Source: Thermoplasmata archaeon
GTDB taxonomy: Archaea; Thermoplasmatota; Thermoplasmata; Lutacidiplasmatales; UBA184
Direction of reading: 5' to 3'
Assembly: GCA_021806135.1 (NCBI GenBank)
Contig: JAJZYB010000001.1
Coordinates: forward strand, 109,892-173,891
DNA length: 64,000 bases
Shown: in pieces, positions 32,643 to 40,716 of the stretch
Layout of the letters: each line of letters opens with the position of its first letter
How positions within the stretch are numbered: the first letter of the stretch is position 1
The notes under the pieces: model-generated
Told to the model about the DNA's origin: nothing
Database searches by the model: none
Seen by the model: only the letters and a program-made list of their open reading frames with translations
Translations under genes and position numbers: made by a program

Positions 32643-32830
32643 GGGGCTTCCTTGGCGGGCTCCACCTTCTCCAACCGGATCCACCGGCGGGCCACATGGT
32701 GGGTGCTCCCGATCTCCGAAAGGGCCAATTCCTTGGCCGCCTCGGCATCGGGTGCCTCCCGGACCTTGGTGAACCGCTGCCAGTAGTCCCGGCGGGCGAG
32801 ATAGGAGCCACGCACCGCCCAGGTGGGCAT
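32639..32830 (-). CDS. rplX: Ribosomal protein LX (L18a/L20e)
   Basis: 63 residues: WAVRGSYLARRDYWQRFTKVREAPDAEAAKELALSEIGSTHHVARRWIRLEKVE fits the LX family, small archaeal 50S protein. A GGAGG motif lies 6-10 nt before the ATG and a TATA box about 40 nt upstream. First gene of the LX-pfdA-ftsY-trmJ-30037 operon. Confidence 0.9.
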   Translation of the reverse strand: MPTWAVRGSYLARRDYWQRFTKVREAPDAEAAKELALSEIGSTHHVARRWIRLEKVEPAKEAP

Positions 32831-32864
32831 GGTGGTTCCTCCGGTCGGGCCGACCCGGGGCCCC

Positions 32865-32874
32865 TTCTTAAAGG
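32865..32874 (-). promoter_or_regulatory. TATA box of the LX operon
   Basis: Reverse complement CCTTTAAGAA, centre about 40 nt before the ATG. The short leader contains GGAGG, so this operon, unlike many here, uses a Shine-Dalgarno. Confidence 0.6.
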
Positions 32875-32942
32875 CTTTGGGAACCCGGGGAGGTGCTAGG
32901 TCTCCCCTGGGGAGGCCTCGGACCGTCCCTTCGGTGAGACCC

Positions 32943-33749
32943 TCAGAAGCGGACCAGACTCCCGGTCCGGTACGCCAGCCGTTCGAAGAGACGGAGGGAG
33001 AGCATCGCCAGTCCGTACGAGGCGACCCCGGAGATGACCAGGTAACCCCAAAGAGGCAGGACCTGGGAGAAGGCGGCTCCGTCGAGGGTCGCTCGGACCG
33101 ACGCCACCCCCCAGGTCAGCGGGAAGGCGTAGCCTACCCACTGGAGCGGCACCGGCAAGTTGCTCAGCGGGAAGTTCACTCCGGATACGACCAATCCCAG
33201 GAAGAGGAAGATGTTCCCCAGGATGATGGACGTCCTCAGGAAAAGGGCGATGGCACCCAGGAGCAGCCCAAAGCCCACCATGGCGAAGGCGGTCAGGACC
33301 ACGGAGAGCGCGAGGGGGCCTAAGGCCCCTGCCGCCACCGGCACGTGGTACAGGCCCACCGCGTACCCCAGCCCGACCGCCACGGTGGCCAGGGAGAGGA
33401 GGATGGGGATGAGCCCGCGGCCCAGATAGAGCGGGAGCCGGCCGGCCGGGGTGGCGAGCAGCGGCTCGAGGGTGCCTTGCTGCTTTTCGCTGTCGGTGGT
33501 CTGGCAGACGGAGAAGATGGAGGCGTACGTCACCGAGGAAACAGCGTTCCCCACCACCACGTAGGCCACGGACGAGGGGCCGCCGCCGGCCAGGGTGGCC
33601 ACGAACGCGAAGAAGACCATCTGGGTGAGCGAGAGGATGAAGACCTCCCCGACAACGAAATCCACCCGCATGAAGCCCAACGTGGTCTTCGGGGAGAAGA
33701 GCGCGTTCCCCCAAAGGGTCCTGAGGAAGCCGGGCCGGTGACTCTCCAT
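32943..33749 (-). CDS. ABC-2-type permease (second membrane subunit)
   Basis: 268 residues with six predicted membrane spans. The cytoplasmic segment TDSEKQQGTLEPLLATPAGRLPLYLGR between spans 2 and 3 is the conserved ABC-2 EAA-like element, and SGVNFPLSNLPVPLQWVGYAFPLTW precedes the last spans. It lies 9 bp after its paralogue and belongs to a three-gene exporter operon with the ATPase at 34556. Substrate unknown; such systems export lipids, antibiotics or polysaccharides. Confidence 0.88.
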   Translation of the reverse strand: MESHRPGFLRTLWGNALFSPKTTLGFMRVDFVVGEVFILSLTQMVFFAFVATLAGGGPSSVAYVVVGNAVSSVTYASIFSVCQTTDSEKQQGTLEPLLATPAGRLPLYLGRGLIPILLSLATVAVGLGYAVGLYHVPVAAGALGPLALSVVLTAFAMVGFGLLLGAIALFLRTSIILGNIFLFLGLVVSGVNFPLSNLPVPLQWVGYAFPLTWGVASVRATLDGAAFSQVLPLWGYLVISGVASYGLAMLSLRLFERLAYRTGSLVRF

Positions 33750-33758
33750 CCTCCCCCC

Positions 33759-34559
33759 TCAATAGTCCGAGGCGGTGCCCGCCTCGAGCAGGTGGTGTTC
33801 CACCCAGCGGAATACCCCCAACGCAAGGGCCAGGTAGGCAAGGCTCGTTCCCAACGTGCCCAAGAGGTCTCCGGTGAGCCCCCAGGAAAGTCCCTGGTAT
33901 CCGGGGATCCCCACGTACCGTAGCGCGTCCACCGCCCAGGTGGCGGGGAAGGCGAGGGAGAAGGGGCTGACCCAGAACGGGAGCAGGATGACCGGGAACA
34001 TGGCCCCACTGATGATGTAGAAGGAGAACTCCCCGACGTTCTGGATGAACCCGGAAAACCGGGTGTAGACGAACAGGGCGGTGAAGAGCAGCCCGACCGC
34101 GGCGAGGGAACCCATCAACGCCACGAACAACCCCAGGAAGAGCAGCCCGTTGGACAGCGGCAGGGGCTGCCCATAGGCCCAGAGGACCACGCCCAAGACC
34201 AGGACCCCACCGACCAGGCCCGTGAGCACGTTCCAGATCACCCGGCCCGCCACCACGTAGATGTACGGCGTGGGGGCCACCAAGGTCGGTTCGAGCGTGC
34301 CCAGGAACCGGTCCTGCCCGGTTGCCCAGCCCGACCCGTAGAGCGTTTGCCCCCACATGCTCATGGTGCTCGCCCCGAGCACCGCGTAGAGCACGAGGGT
34401 CGGCCCGCTTCCCCGGAACATCTCGAACGAGGCGAGGGCGAAGATCACCGGGGCGATGGAGCTGGGGATGAGCCATTGCGGGTCCGCCACAAAGCTCAGG
34501 AGGGAGAGCCGGAGGGAGGCCTCGATCCCCCGGAGCCCGTACCCGGGGCGTTTGCTCAT
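33759..34559 (-). CDS. ABC-2-type permease (first membrane subunit)
   Basis: 266 residues, six predicted spans. QDRFLGTLEPTLVAPTPYIYVVAGR is the equivalent coupling segment, and SGAMFPVILLPFWVSPFSLAFPATW the conserved element before the final spans. Pairs with the paralogous permease to form a heterodimeric pore. Its ATG overlaps the ATPase stop by 4 bp. Confidence 0.88.
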   Translation of the reverse strand: MSKRPGYGLRGIEASLRLSLLSFVADPQWLIPSSIAPVIFALASFEMFRGSGPTLVLYAVLGASTMSMWGQTLYGSGWATGQDRFLGTLEPTLVAPTPYIYVVAGRVIWNVLTGLVGGVLVLGVVLWAYGQPLPLSNGLLFLGLFVALMGSLAAVGLLFTALFVYTRFSGFIQNVGEFSFYIISGAMFPVILLPFWVSPFSLAFPATWAVDALRYVGIPGYQGLSWGLTGDLLGTLGTSLAYLALALGVFRWVEHHLLEAGTASDY

Positions 34560-35548
34560 GCCGCCACCTCCTGCTCGACCAGGTCCAGGTAGGCGTCCTC
34601 CAGCGTGGTCCGCCGTTCCCGCACGAAGAGGTCAGGGTGGGGATCGAGGGCACCGCGAAGGGCGTCCGGGTCCCACTGACCCGGGCGCACCCGCAACGTG
34701 ACCCGGAGGTGGGTCCCCAACGGCTCCTGGAGGACCCGGGAGACCCCCGGGAGGGACCGGAGCCGGGAGAGCTCGACATCGTCGAACTCCCGAGACTCGA
34801 GTTCCACCGTCCCCTCCCCGCCCACCAGCCGTTGGAGCCCACTGGGGGTGTCGCACGCCACCATCTGCCCATGGGCAAGGATCCCGATCCGGTGGCAGAG
34901 CTCTTCGGCCTCGAACATGTAGTGCGTGGTCAGGAAGATGCTGACCCCCTCGGAGGAGAGGGTCCGGACGAGCTTGCGGAGCTCCCGGGCGCTGCGGGGG
35001 TCGAGCCCGATGGTCGGCTCATCCAGGAAGAGCAGAGGCGGGCGGTGCAGCAGCCCCCGGGCCAGGTGCAGCTTCTGCTTCATCCCCCGGGAGTACTCCT
35101 CCACCCTCCGGTCGGCCGCCTCGGTGAGCCCCACGAGGTCCAGGACCTCCCGGATGCGCGAGGTCACCGAACCGGAAGGGAGACCGTAGAGGTCGGCGAA
35201 GTACCGGAGGTTCTCCCGTCCGCTCACCCGGTTGTAGAGCCCCCGCTCCCCCCCCAGGACGAGCCCGATGAGGGGGCGGATGGCGGCCCCCTCCCGACTC
35301 ACGTCGCGGCCGAGGACCCGGGCGGTTCCCGAAGTGGGGAGCAGCAGGGTGGAGAGGATCTTGGTCAGGGTGGTCTTCCCGGCGCCGTTCGGCCCCAGCA
35401 GCCCGAAGAGCTCTCCGGAATGGACGGTGAGGTCCACCCCCCGCAGAGCGTCGGTGGCCACCTTCTCCTGGAAGAGGAACCCCTTGCGGGAGGAGAAGCT
35501 CCGGGTGAGCTTCGTCACCTCGATGACGTCCGAAGAGGAGGGGAGCAT
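34556..35548 (-). CDS. ABC transporter ATP-binding protein
   Basis: 330 residues. Walker A GLLGPNGAGKTTL is near residue 47, the Q-loop-to-signature part contains YSRGMKQKLHLARGLLHRPPLLFLDEPTIGLDP (LSGGQ equivalent YSRGM, Walker B LLFLDEP), and the H-loop THYM follows. A C-terminal domain of about 100 residues resembles DrrA-type export ATPases. Start ATG 35548 fits the TATA at 35579-35588. First gene of the exporter operon, divergent from the PqqC-like gene. Confidence 0.93.
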   Translation of the reverse strand: MLPSSSDVIEVTKLTRSFSSRKGFLFQEKVATDALRGVDLTVHSGELFGLLGPNGAGKTTLTKILSTLLLPTSGTARVLGRDVSREGAAIRPLIGLVLGGERGLYNRVSGRENLRYFADLYGLPSGSVTSRIREVLDLVGLTEAADRRVEEYSRGMKQKLHLARGLLHRPPLLFLDEPTIGLDPRSARELRKLVRTLSSEGVSIFLTTHYMFEAEELCHRIGILAHGQMVACDTPSGLQRLVGGEGTVELESREFDDVELSRLRSLPGVSRVLQEPLGTHLRVTLRVRPGQWDPDALRGALDPHPDLFVRERRTTLEDAYLDLVEQEVAA

Positions 35549-35578
35549 GGGCGGTAAGGCGGGCCCTGCGAAGGGGAC

Positions 35579-35588
35579 CGAATAAGCC
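35579..35588 (-). promoter_or_regulatory. TATA box of the ABC exporter operon
   Basis: Reverse complement AGGCTTATTC, about 36 nt upstream of ATG 35548, in the divergent intergenic region. Confidence 0.5.
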
Positions 35589-35696
35589 TTGTCCTCCCCC
35601 GACACCCCTCCATGCCCGCCACCCCGCCCCCCCCAGGGCCTTCCGGAACGCGTCGCCCGGAAGCCTCATGGGCCGCGGACCTCTGCCGGCCTTCCG

Positions 35697-36437
35697 ATGG
35701 GGGATGGGACCCTTCTCCCGCTGCCGGACCGGATGCGCCAGTACATCGTGGATCGGTTCTACGGCCCCCGCCCCCCCGAGGGCTTGGCCCGCCTATTCTC
35801 GCCCGACCGGGCCTACCAGGCCGCCCTCGTCTTCGAACACTGGCAGTTCCTCACCGGATTCCCCCGCTGGGTGGGCTCCATCATCGCCGGCACTCCGCAC
35901 CTGGACGTGATCTCCTACGAGGTGGACAACCTCTACGGGGAGCTCATCCACGACCCGAGCGTTCATGGAGGACATTACGGATTGGTGCTCGACGCCGGGG
36001 AGGATGCCGGGCTCTCCCGGGAAGAGATCCAGCGGGGCCCCCCGGGCCCGAAGATGGCCCGGGCCCTGGAGGATTGGTATTCCATCGCCCGGGACCGGCC
36101 GTGGGTGGAGACCATGGCCGCCGTGCACGCCACGGAGATGCTGGCGGACCAACGCTTGAGGGACCGTCCCGGCTACCACCTCCCGCACCTCATGGGGGAC
36201 GAGGCGTTCCTCCAGGGCTCACCGTACGCCCCCCAGGTCCGGAAGTTCCTTGCCACCACCCGGGCGGACACGGAGCACGCCGGCCGGGCCGCGGAGCTGG
36301 TCGCCCGATACGCCGCAGAGGCCTCCTCGGAGGAGGCGGTCTGGAGGACCTTCGTCCGGTCCATGGACAACATGGCGCTCTACTTCGAGGCGATCGCCGA
36401 GCGGCGGAGGGCGTTCCTGGAACGCTTCCCCGGATGA
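35697..36437 (+). CDS. PqqC/TenA-like (haem-oxygenase-fold) enzyme
   Basis: 246 residues from ATG 35697. All-helical, with metal-binding candidates spread as in the iron-dependent PqqC/CADD group: EHWQFLTGFPRW, DNLYGELIHDPSVHGGHYGL, and ATEMLADQRLRD plus the final helices (DTEHAGRAAELVARYA). Members perform oxygen- or iron-dependent redox chemistry on small molecules; TenA members degrade thiamine pyrimidines. The exact reaction cannot be inferred. The stop overlaps the next gene's ATG (ATGA), so the two proteins are probably made together. Confidence 0.72.
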   Translation: MGDGTLLPLPDRMRQYIVDRFYGPRPPEGLARLFSPDRAYQAALVFEHWQFLTGFPRWVGSIIAGTPHLDVISYEVDNLYGELIHDPSVHGGHYGLVLDAGEDAGLSREEIQRGPPGPKMARALEDWYSIARDRPWVETMAAVHATEMLADQRLRDRPGYHLPHLMGDEAFLQGSPYAPQVRKFLATTRADTEHAGRAAELVARYAAEASSEEAVWRTFVRSMDNMALYFEAIAERRRAFLERFPG

Positions 36438-36739
36438 ACGACGATCCGGCGGAGGGCTGCCTGCTCTGTGGAGCCACCTGGGGGTCGTACTCCGCCCCGG
36501 TCCAGGGGAGGTCCGAGCGATTCTGCTGCGACGCGTGCGCCCGGTTCTACCTCCTGGCCATCGAGGAGGCCCGACGCCAGTCGGGATGGGAACGCGTGGA
36601 CCGGCTCTTCCTGGACGAGGTCCACGAGACCCGGGGAGAAGGGTGGGTCCGGCACGGTACGGAGCGGAGGCGGATCTTGGTGGAGGGTCTCCCCGACGGG
36701 AGCCGTCTGCTCTCGTTCCAGTTCCAGGACCCGCGCTGA
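36434..36739 (+). CDS. Small zinc-finger protein, Ta0938-like
   Basis: 101 residues. The N-terminal zinc site reads CLLCGATWGSYSAPVQGRSERFCCDACARFYLL, i.e. CxxC and CCxxC. The length, the paired-cysteine start and the GWERVDRLFLDE C-terminal part recall the small Thermoplasma protein Ta0938; this is from memory and unconfirmed. Translationally coupled to the PqqC-like enzyme (overlap ATGA), so it may be its partner or electron/metal donor. Confidence 0.6.
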   Translation: MNDDPAEGCLLCGATWGSYSAPVQGRSERFCCDACARFYLLAIEEARRQSGWERVDRLFLDEVHETRGEGWVRHGTERRRILVEGLPDGSRLLSFQFQDPR

Positions 36740-36785
36740 GCCACGCTCCGGGGCGGTGGCCCACCAGCGGCCCTCGCGTGGGATC

Positions 36786-37094
36786 CTACGTCCCCACGGG
36801 GTCTCCGTCGGCTCCCGTCCGAGGCTCCCGTGGGGGGACGGGCCGGTGGGAACGAGCGGCTCCAGGCGGGCCGGGGAGCGGGGAGGGACCGTCTCCTGCC
36901 TCCTTGGTCCTCAACCGCTCCGAGATCGCCTCCTCCCGCTGGAGGAACCAGAAGCTGAGTCGCTGCTCGTAAGAAGGGGCCTCCGGCGACCCCCGGGGGC
37001 CGGATCTCCGGGGGCGGTCGGACTCCTCCCGCCCCTCGTGGTCGTCGCGGAGGGCCTCCTCGAGCCGGCGTTGTCCCGTGGGAGGGGGGGTCAC
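36786..37094 (-). CDS. Small charged protein overlapping the ThiI-like gene
   Basis: 102 residues from GTG 37094, which overlaps the stop of the ThiI-like gene (GTGA). The N-terminal half is helix-forming and charged (RRLEEALRDDHEGREESDRP), the middle SYEQRLSFWFLQREEAISERLR is amphipathic and contains aromatic residues, and the C-terminus is Pro/Arg-rich and probably disordered. I do not recognise it. The overlap suggests translational coupling with the ThiI-like protein. Confidence 0.5.
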   Translation of the reverse strand: MTPPPTGQRRLEEALRDDHEGREESDRPRRSGPRGSPEAPSYEQRLSFWFLQREEAISERLRTKEAGDGPSPLPGPPGAARSHRPVPPREPRTGADGDPVGT

Positions 37095-37987
37095 CGGGCG
37101 AGCTCTTCCACGACGGACCACCGACCGAGGACCTCCTCCTCGGGGAGACCCACGGTGGGGGAAAAGACCACCACCTCCCCGAAGAATTCCCGGGCGGAGG
37201 CGAACTCCTCGACCTTCAGCGGAAGGGCCACCCCGTCCAGATGCTCTTCCCGGGCCTTTTGCCTCAGCCGCTCCCAGGTCGAACCCGGGTCGAGCGGCCC
37301 CTCCAGCATCAACCGGGGGTCGAAGCACTGGAGGACCACCCGGGCCAAGGGGTCGCCCGGGCCGGCGGTGACGGGAAGCACCCGGCATCCCCGTTTCATC
37401 ATGAGGTAGGCCCCCAGGGCTCCCCGGGGCCCATCGACGAGGGCCCCCACCCGGCCGGCCACCCCCAGCGGCAGTCCCCCGGGAGCGGGATACCGGGTGA
37501 GGCTGAGGTAGGTCCGGTTCGCCCGGACCTCCACATGGATCTCCAGGTCCGGATGGCCCAGATCGACCCGGATCTCCCGGTCCGGGTTCGCGGCAAGGAC
37601 GGCCTCGCCCACCCGGGCGGCCAGCGCTTGGCTGGTGAACGGGTGGGTTCCGTTGCGGCGGGCCCGGACCGCGAAGCTACCCCCCTTCGTCAGGTGTTCC
37701 CGGCTGAGCCGGACCGCCTCGGTGGCGATGCCCTCCACGTCCGACGGGACCACCTCCACCGGGCTGACGGAGACCACCCCGAAGATGCGCCGGAGCACCG
37801 GGACCGCCGCCCGGGCCTCGGCCACCTCCACGTACAGGTGGCCCCGGTCCGCGCTCAACGTGCAGGAGAGGCCGGCGCGCTGGAAGGCCTCCAGGATGTT
37901 GCGCTTGAGCTGGGTCTCGAACTGGCGACGGACGGGGGGAGACTTGAGGGCAAGCTCTCCGTAGCGGACCAGCAGGGTCTCTCCCAC
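37091..37987 (-). CDS. ThiI-like THUMP protein with a lost PP-loop
   Basis: 298 residues from GTG. It starts like ThiI (ETLLVRYGELALKSPPVRRQFETQLKRNI), then the ferredoxin-like and THUMP domains (residues 30-165), then the beginning of the ATP-pyrophosphatase domain. ThiI normally has SGGIDSP in the PP-loop; here the aligned residues 184-189 are VDGPRG followed by ALGAYLMMKRG, so the adenylation site is gone. The C-terminus stops soon after the segment EVVVFSPTVGLPEEEVL. It should still bind tRNA by THUMP but not make 4-thiouridine by the known mechanism. The tctctcatg repeats lie in the divergent region with argS. Confidence 0.82.
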   Translation of the reverse strand: MGETLLVRYGELALKSPPVRRQFETQLKRNILEAFQRAGLSCTLSADRGHLYVEVAEARAAVPVLRRIFGVVSVSPVEVVPSDVEGIATEAVRLSREHLTKGGSFAVRARRNGTHPFTSQALAARVGEAVLAANPDREIRVDLGHPDLEIHVEVRANRTYLSLTRYPAPGGLPLGVAGRVGALVDGPRGALGAYLMMKRGCRVLPVTAGPGDPLARVVLQCFDPRLMLEGPLDPGSTWERLRQKAREEHLDGVALPLKVEEFASAREFFGEVVVFSPTVGLPEEEVLGRWSVVEELAR

Positions 37988-38006
37988 AACGGCTTATGAG
38001 GGAGAG

Positions 38007-38029
38007 TCTCTCATGAGCTTTCTCTCATG
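38007..38029. repeat. Two copies of TCTCTCATG in the argS/ThiI-like divergent promoter
   Basis: TCTCTCATG occurs at 38007-38015 and 38021-38029, 14 bp apart, and the inverted partner ATGAGGGAGA begins at 37996. The second copy contains the argS ATG (38027). Such a repeat cluster may be an operator or may be chance. Confidence 0.4.
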
Positions 38030-39862
38030 GTCGACGAGGCGCCGGACCGCGGGTTCCCGGAGGACGAGGCGGACCCCTGGTCCCCGGCCCGACGGCAGCT
38101 TGCCGAGGCCGTGCACCGTGCGCTCCAGCAGGAAGGGTTCCCGGGCACACTGGCGGAGGTGGAACGGAACCTGGGGGAACCCCCCCAGGGCAAGGGGGAC
38201 CTGGCCCTTCCCGCCTTCCGCTGGGCGAAGGCCCTTCACACGAATCCCCCGGCGCTCGCCGAACGGCTTGCCGGCGCGATCCCCCGTGTGCCGGGGTTCG
38301 CCCGGATCTCCCACGAAGGGGGCTTCCTCAACGCGGAGCTGGAGGCCCTCCCCTTCTTCCTCTCCACCCTGAGGATGATCACCCGACGAGGGGAACGCTA
38401 CGGGTCCTGGCCCGCCACCGGCCCCACCGTCCTCCTGGAGCACACCAGCGCGAACCCCACGGGGGCGCTGCACGTGGGCCGGTCCCGCAACGGGGTCCTC
38501 GGGGACACCTACGCCCGGGTCCTCAAGGCCCGGGGGTTCCCCGTCACCACCGAATTCTACGTCGACGACCTGGGCCGCCAGGCGGCCACCCTGGTCTGGA
38601 TCTGGTCGATGCCCCCGTCCCAGTGGCCCGCGGAGATCCGGCAAGCCCTGCCCTCGGTGACCTCCACCGAACCCCCCCCGGGGACCAAGCCCGACCACTA
38701 CTACGGGCAGGCCTACGTGCCGGCCTTCGCCTACATGCGGGCACACCCCGAGGCCGAGGCGGAGGTGAACGCCCTCGCGAACCAGGTCGAGCAGGGAGCC
38801 GGGGACCTCTCCACCTACCGGCGGGTCCCGAAGGCCATCCTGGAGGGCATCCTCGCCTCCCTGGCCCGGATGAACATCCGGTTCGACCGCTTCGTCTGGG
38901 AATCGGAATTGGTGGTGGATGGCTCCGTCCACCGGGTCTTGGAGCGCCTCACCTCCTCCCAGAAGGCCCATCGGGCGGAGGATGGTGCGCTCGGGGTGGA
39001 TGGGAGGCCCTTCGGCCTCCCGGAAGAGAGCCCCTTTGTCTACGCCACCCGGGCCGACGGAACGCACCTGTATCCGGCCCGGGACGTGGCCTACCACGAA
39101 GGGAAGTTCGAGCGCGCCGGGCGGGTCATCAACGTCCTCGGCCAGGACCACCGGCTCCACGTCCAGGGGCTCTTCGCCCTCCTGGATGCGGTGGGGGAGC
39201 AGCGCCGGCCGGAGACCTTGTTCTACGGCTACGTGAACCTTCCCGAGGGGAAGATGACCACCCGGGGGGGACGGGTGGTACTTCTGGACCATGTGCTCGA
39301 TGAGGGGCGCCGACTCGCCCTCGTAGAGCTGGAAGCGCGCCGGCCCGAGCTCTCCAGCGCAGAGCGCGAGGAGATCGCCGAGAAGATCGGGCACTCCGCC
39401 GTCCGCTACCACCTCCTGCGGGTCCAGCCGGACAAACCCATCGTCTTCCGTTGGGAGGAGGCGCTGTCGTTCGAAGGGAAGAGCGCGCCGTTCCTCCAGT
39501 ACGCCCACGCCCGGGCCTCCAGCCTCCTGCGCAAGGGCGGCGAGGGGAACGGGCCAGGGCCGACGGTCCCGTCGCTGGCCGAAGCCCCCCCCTCCTGGGA
39601 TCCCCGGGAGTCCGCCCTGGTCCGGAGCCTCTCCCGACTCCCCGGGCTGGTGGACCGGGTCGCCCAAGATGGATCGGTCCATCTCCTCGCGGTCTATGGG
39701 CACGACGTGGCCGAGCGGTTCAATGAGTTCTACCAGTCCCTCCGGGTCCTGGATGCGGAGCCCCCGGTCCGGCATCTCCGCCTGGCCCTCGTCCACTGCG
39801 CCCGGCAGGTCCTGGCCAACACCCTGGACCTCCTTGGCCTGGAGCCCCTGGAGCGGATGTGA
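38027..39862 (+). CDS. argS: Arginyl-tRNA synthetase
   Basis: 611 residues. Class I synthetase: the HIGH-type signature HTSANPTGALHVGRSRN is near residue 138, FYVDDLGRQAATLVW follows, and the KMSKS region reads EGKMTTRGG (near 410). The C-terminal anticodon domain includes the DALR-type end (AERFNEFYQSLRVLDAEP..., RQVLANTLDLLGLEPLERM). Charges tRNA-Arg. It overlaps the IPK gene by 4 bp. Confidence 0.96.
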   Translation: MVDEAPDRGFPEDEADPWSPARRQLAEAVHRALQQEGFPGTLAEVERNLGEPPQGKGDLALPAFRWAKALHTNPPALAERLAGAIPRVPGFARISHEGGFLNAELEALPFFLSTLRMITRRGERYGSWPATGPTVLLEHTSANPTGALHVGRSRNGVLGDTYARVLKARGFPVTTEFYVDDLGRQAATLVWIWSMPPSQWPAEIRQALPSVTSTEPPPGTKPDHYYGQAYVPAFAYMRAHPEAEAEVNALANQVEQGAGDLSTYRRVPKAILEGILASLARMNIRFDRFVWESELVVDGSVHRVLERLTSSQKAHRAEDGALGVDGRPFGLPEESPFVYATRADGTHLYPARDVAYHEGKFERAGRVINVLGQDHRLHVQGLFALLDAVGEQRRPETLFYGYVNLPEGKMTTRGGRVVLLDHVLDEGRRLALVELEARRPELSSAEREEIAEKIGHSAVRYHLLRVQPDKPIVFRWEEALSFEGKSAPFLQYAHARASSLLRKGGEGNGPGPTVPSLAEAPPSWDPRESALVRSLSRLPGLVDRVAQDGSVHLLAVYGHDVAERFNEFYQSLRVLDAEPPVRHLRLALVHCARQVLANTLDLLGLEPLERM

Positions 39863-40671
39863 ACGCCGGGTCCCCGAGCCCCATCGTGGTCAAGCTTGGC
39901 GGGAGCGTTCTCACCCGGAAAGGGGAGGACCGCCGGGCCCGCCCGAAGGTGATCCATCGGCTCGCCTTGGAGCTCGCCGAGGGTCACCGGGAGCGTCCCA
40001 CCCCCCTCGTCGTGGTCCACGGGGCCGGGTCCTTCGGTCACCCCCAGGCGCTTCGCTACGGTCTGTCGAAGGCCCCTTCCGACCAAGAGCGCCCGGTGGG
40101 CCGGGACCGGGGGGCGGCCCTCACGGCGTGGAGCGTCCGTGACCTCCATCAATCTGTCCTCCGGGCGCTCTTGGACGCCGGGCTACCGGCCTTCTCGGTC
40201 GCGCCGTTCCCGCTCATGGAGAACCGGCAGGGCAGCTCCACCGGCATTCCTCTCGCTCCCTTCCAGCGGATCCTCTCCCGGGGAGGAGTGCCCGTCACCT
40301 ACGGGGACGTGGTCCTGGACGGAGCGTGGGGCTTCTCGATCCTCTCGGGGGATACCCTGGTCGGAGAGATCGCGCGAGGGGTCGGTAGCCACCACGCCCT
40401 GTTCGTCTCCGACGTACCGGGGGTCCTGGAGAGCCGGCGACCCGGGCCGCAGCGGATCGTGCGGACCCTCTCGGAGGCCACGGTGGAAAGCCTCGCTCCT
40501 TCGACCGGGGTCCCCGACGTGACCGGGGGTCTGCGGGGGAAGGTCCAGGTCATGCTCGCCCTGGCCCGGGACGGGGTCTCCTGCGGCCTGATCGGTGGTC
40601 TCACCCCTGGCCTGCTCTCCCGGGCGTTGCGAGGGGAGGACGTTTATGGGAGCTGGGCCCGCCCGCCGTAG
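39859..40671 (+). CDS. ipk: Isopentenyl phosphate kinase
   Basis: 270 residues from GTG. Amino-acid kinase fold: KLGGSVLTRK at residues 12-21, VVVHGAGSFGH with the diagnostic His61 that separates IPK from other family members, and SDVPGVLES. It converts isopentenyl phosphate to IPP in the archaeal mevalonate pathway. It is tied to argS by a 4-bp overlap, while mvk lies elsewhere (8544). Confidence 0.92.
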   Translation: MNAGSPSPIVVKLGGSVLTRKGEDRRARPKVIHRLALELAEGHRERPTPLVVVHGAGSFGHPQALRYGLSKAPSDQERPVGRDRGAALTAWSVRDLHQSVLRALLDAGLPAFSVAPFPLMENRQGSSTGIPLAPFQRILSRGGVPVTYGDVVLDGAWGFSILSGDTLVGEIARGVGSHHALFVSDVPGVLESRRPGPQRIVRTLSEATVESLAPSTGVPDVTGGLRGKVQVMLALARDGVSCGLIGGLTPGLLSRALRGEDVYGSWARPP

Positions 40672-40716
40672 CCCGTCTCCTCCCCCGATGGGTCTTCCTT
40701 CTCCCGGGGGTCGGCC

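Noticed and set aside
32896..34878. 660-codon minus-strand frame over the ABC permeases
   Set aside because: It is out of frame with both permeases, which have proper membrane spans; the product is Gly/Arg/Pro-rich.
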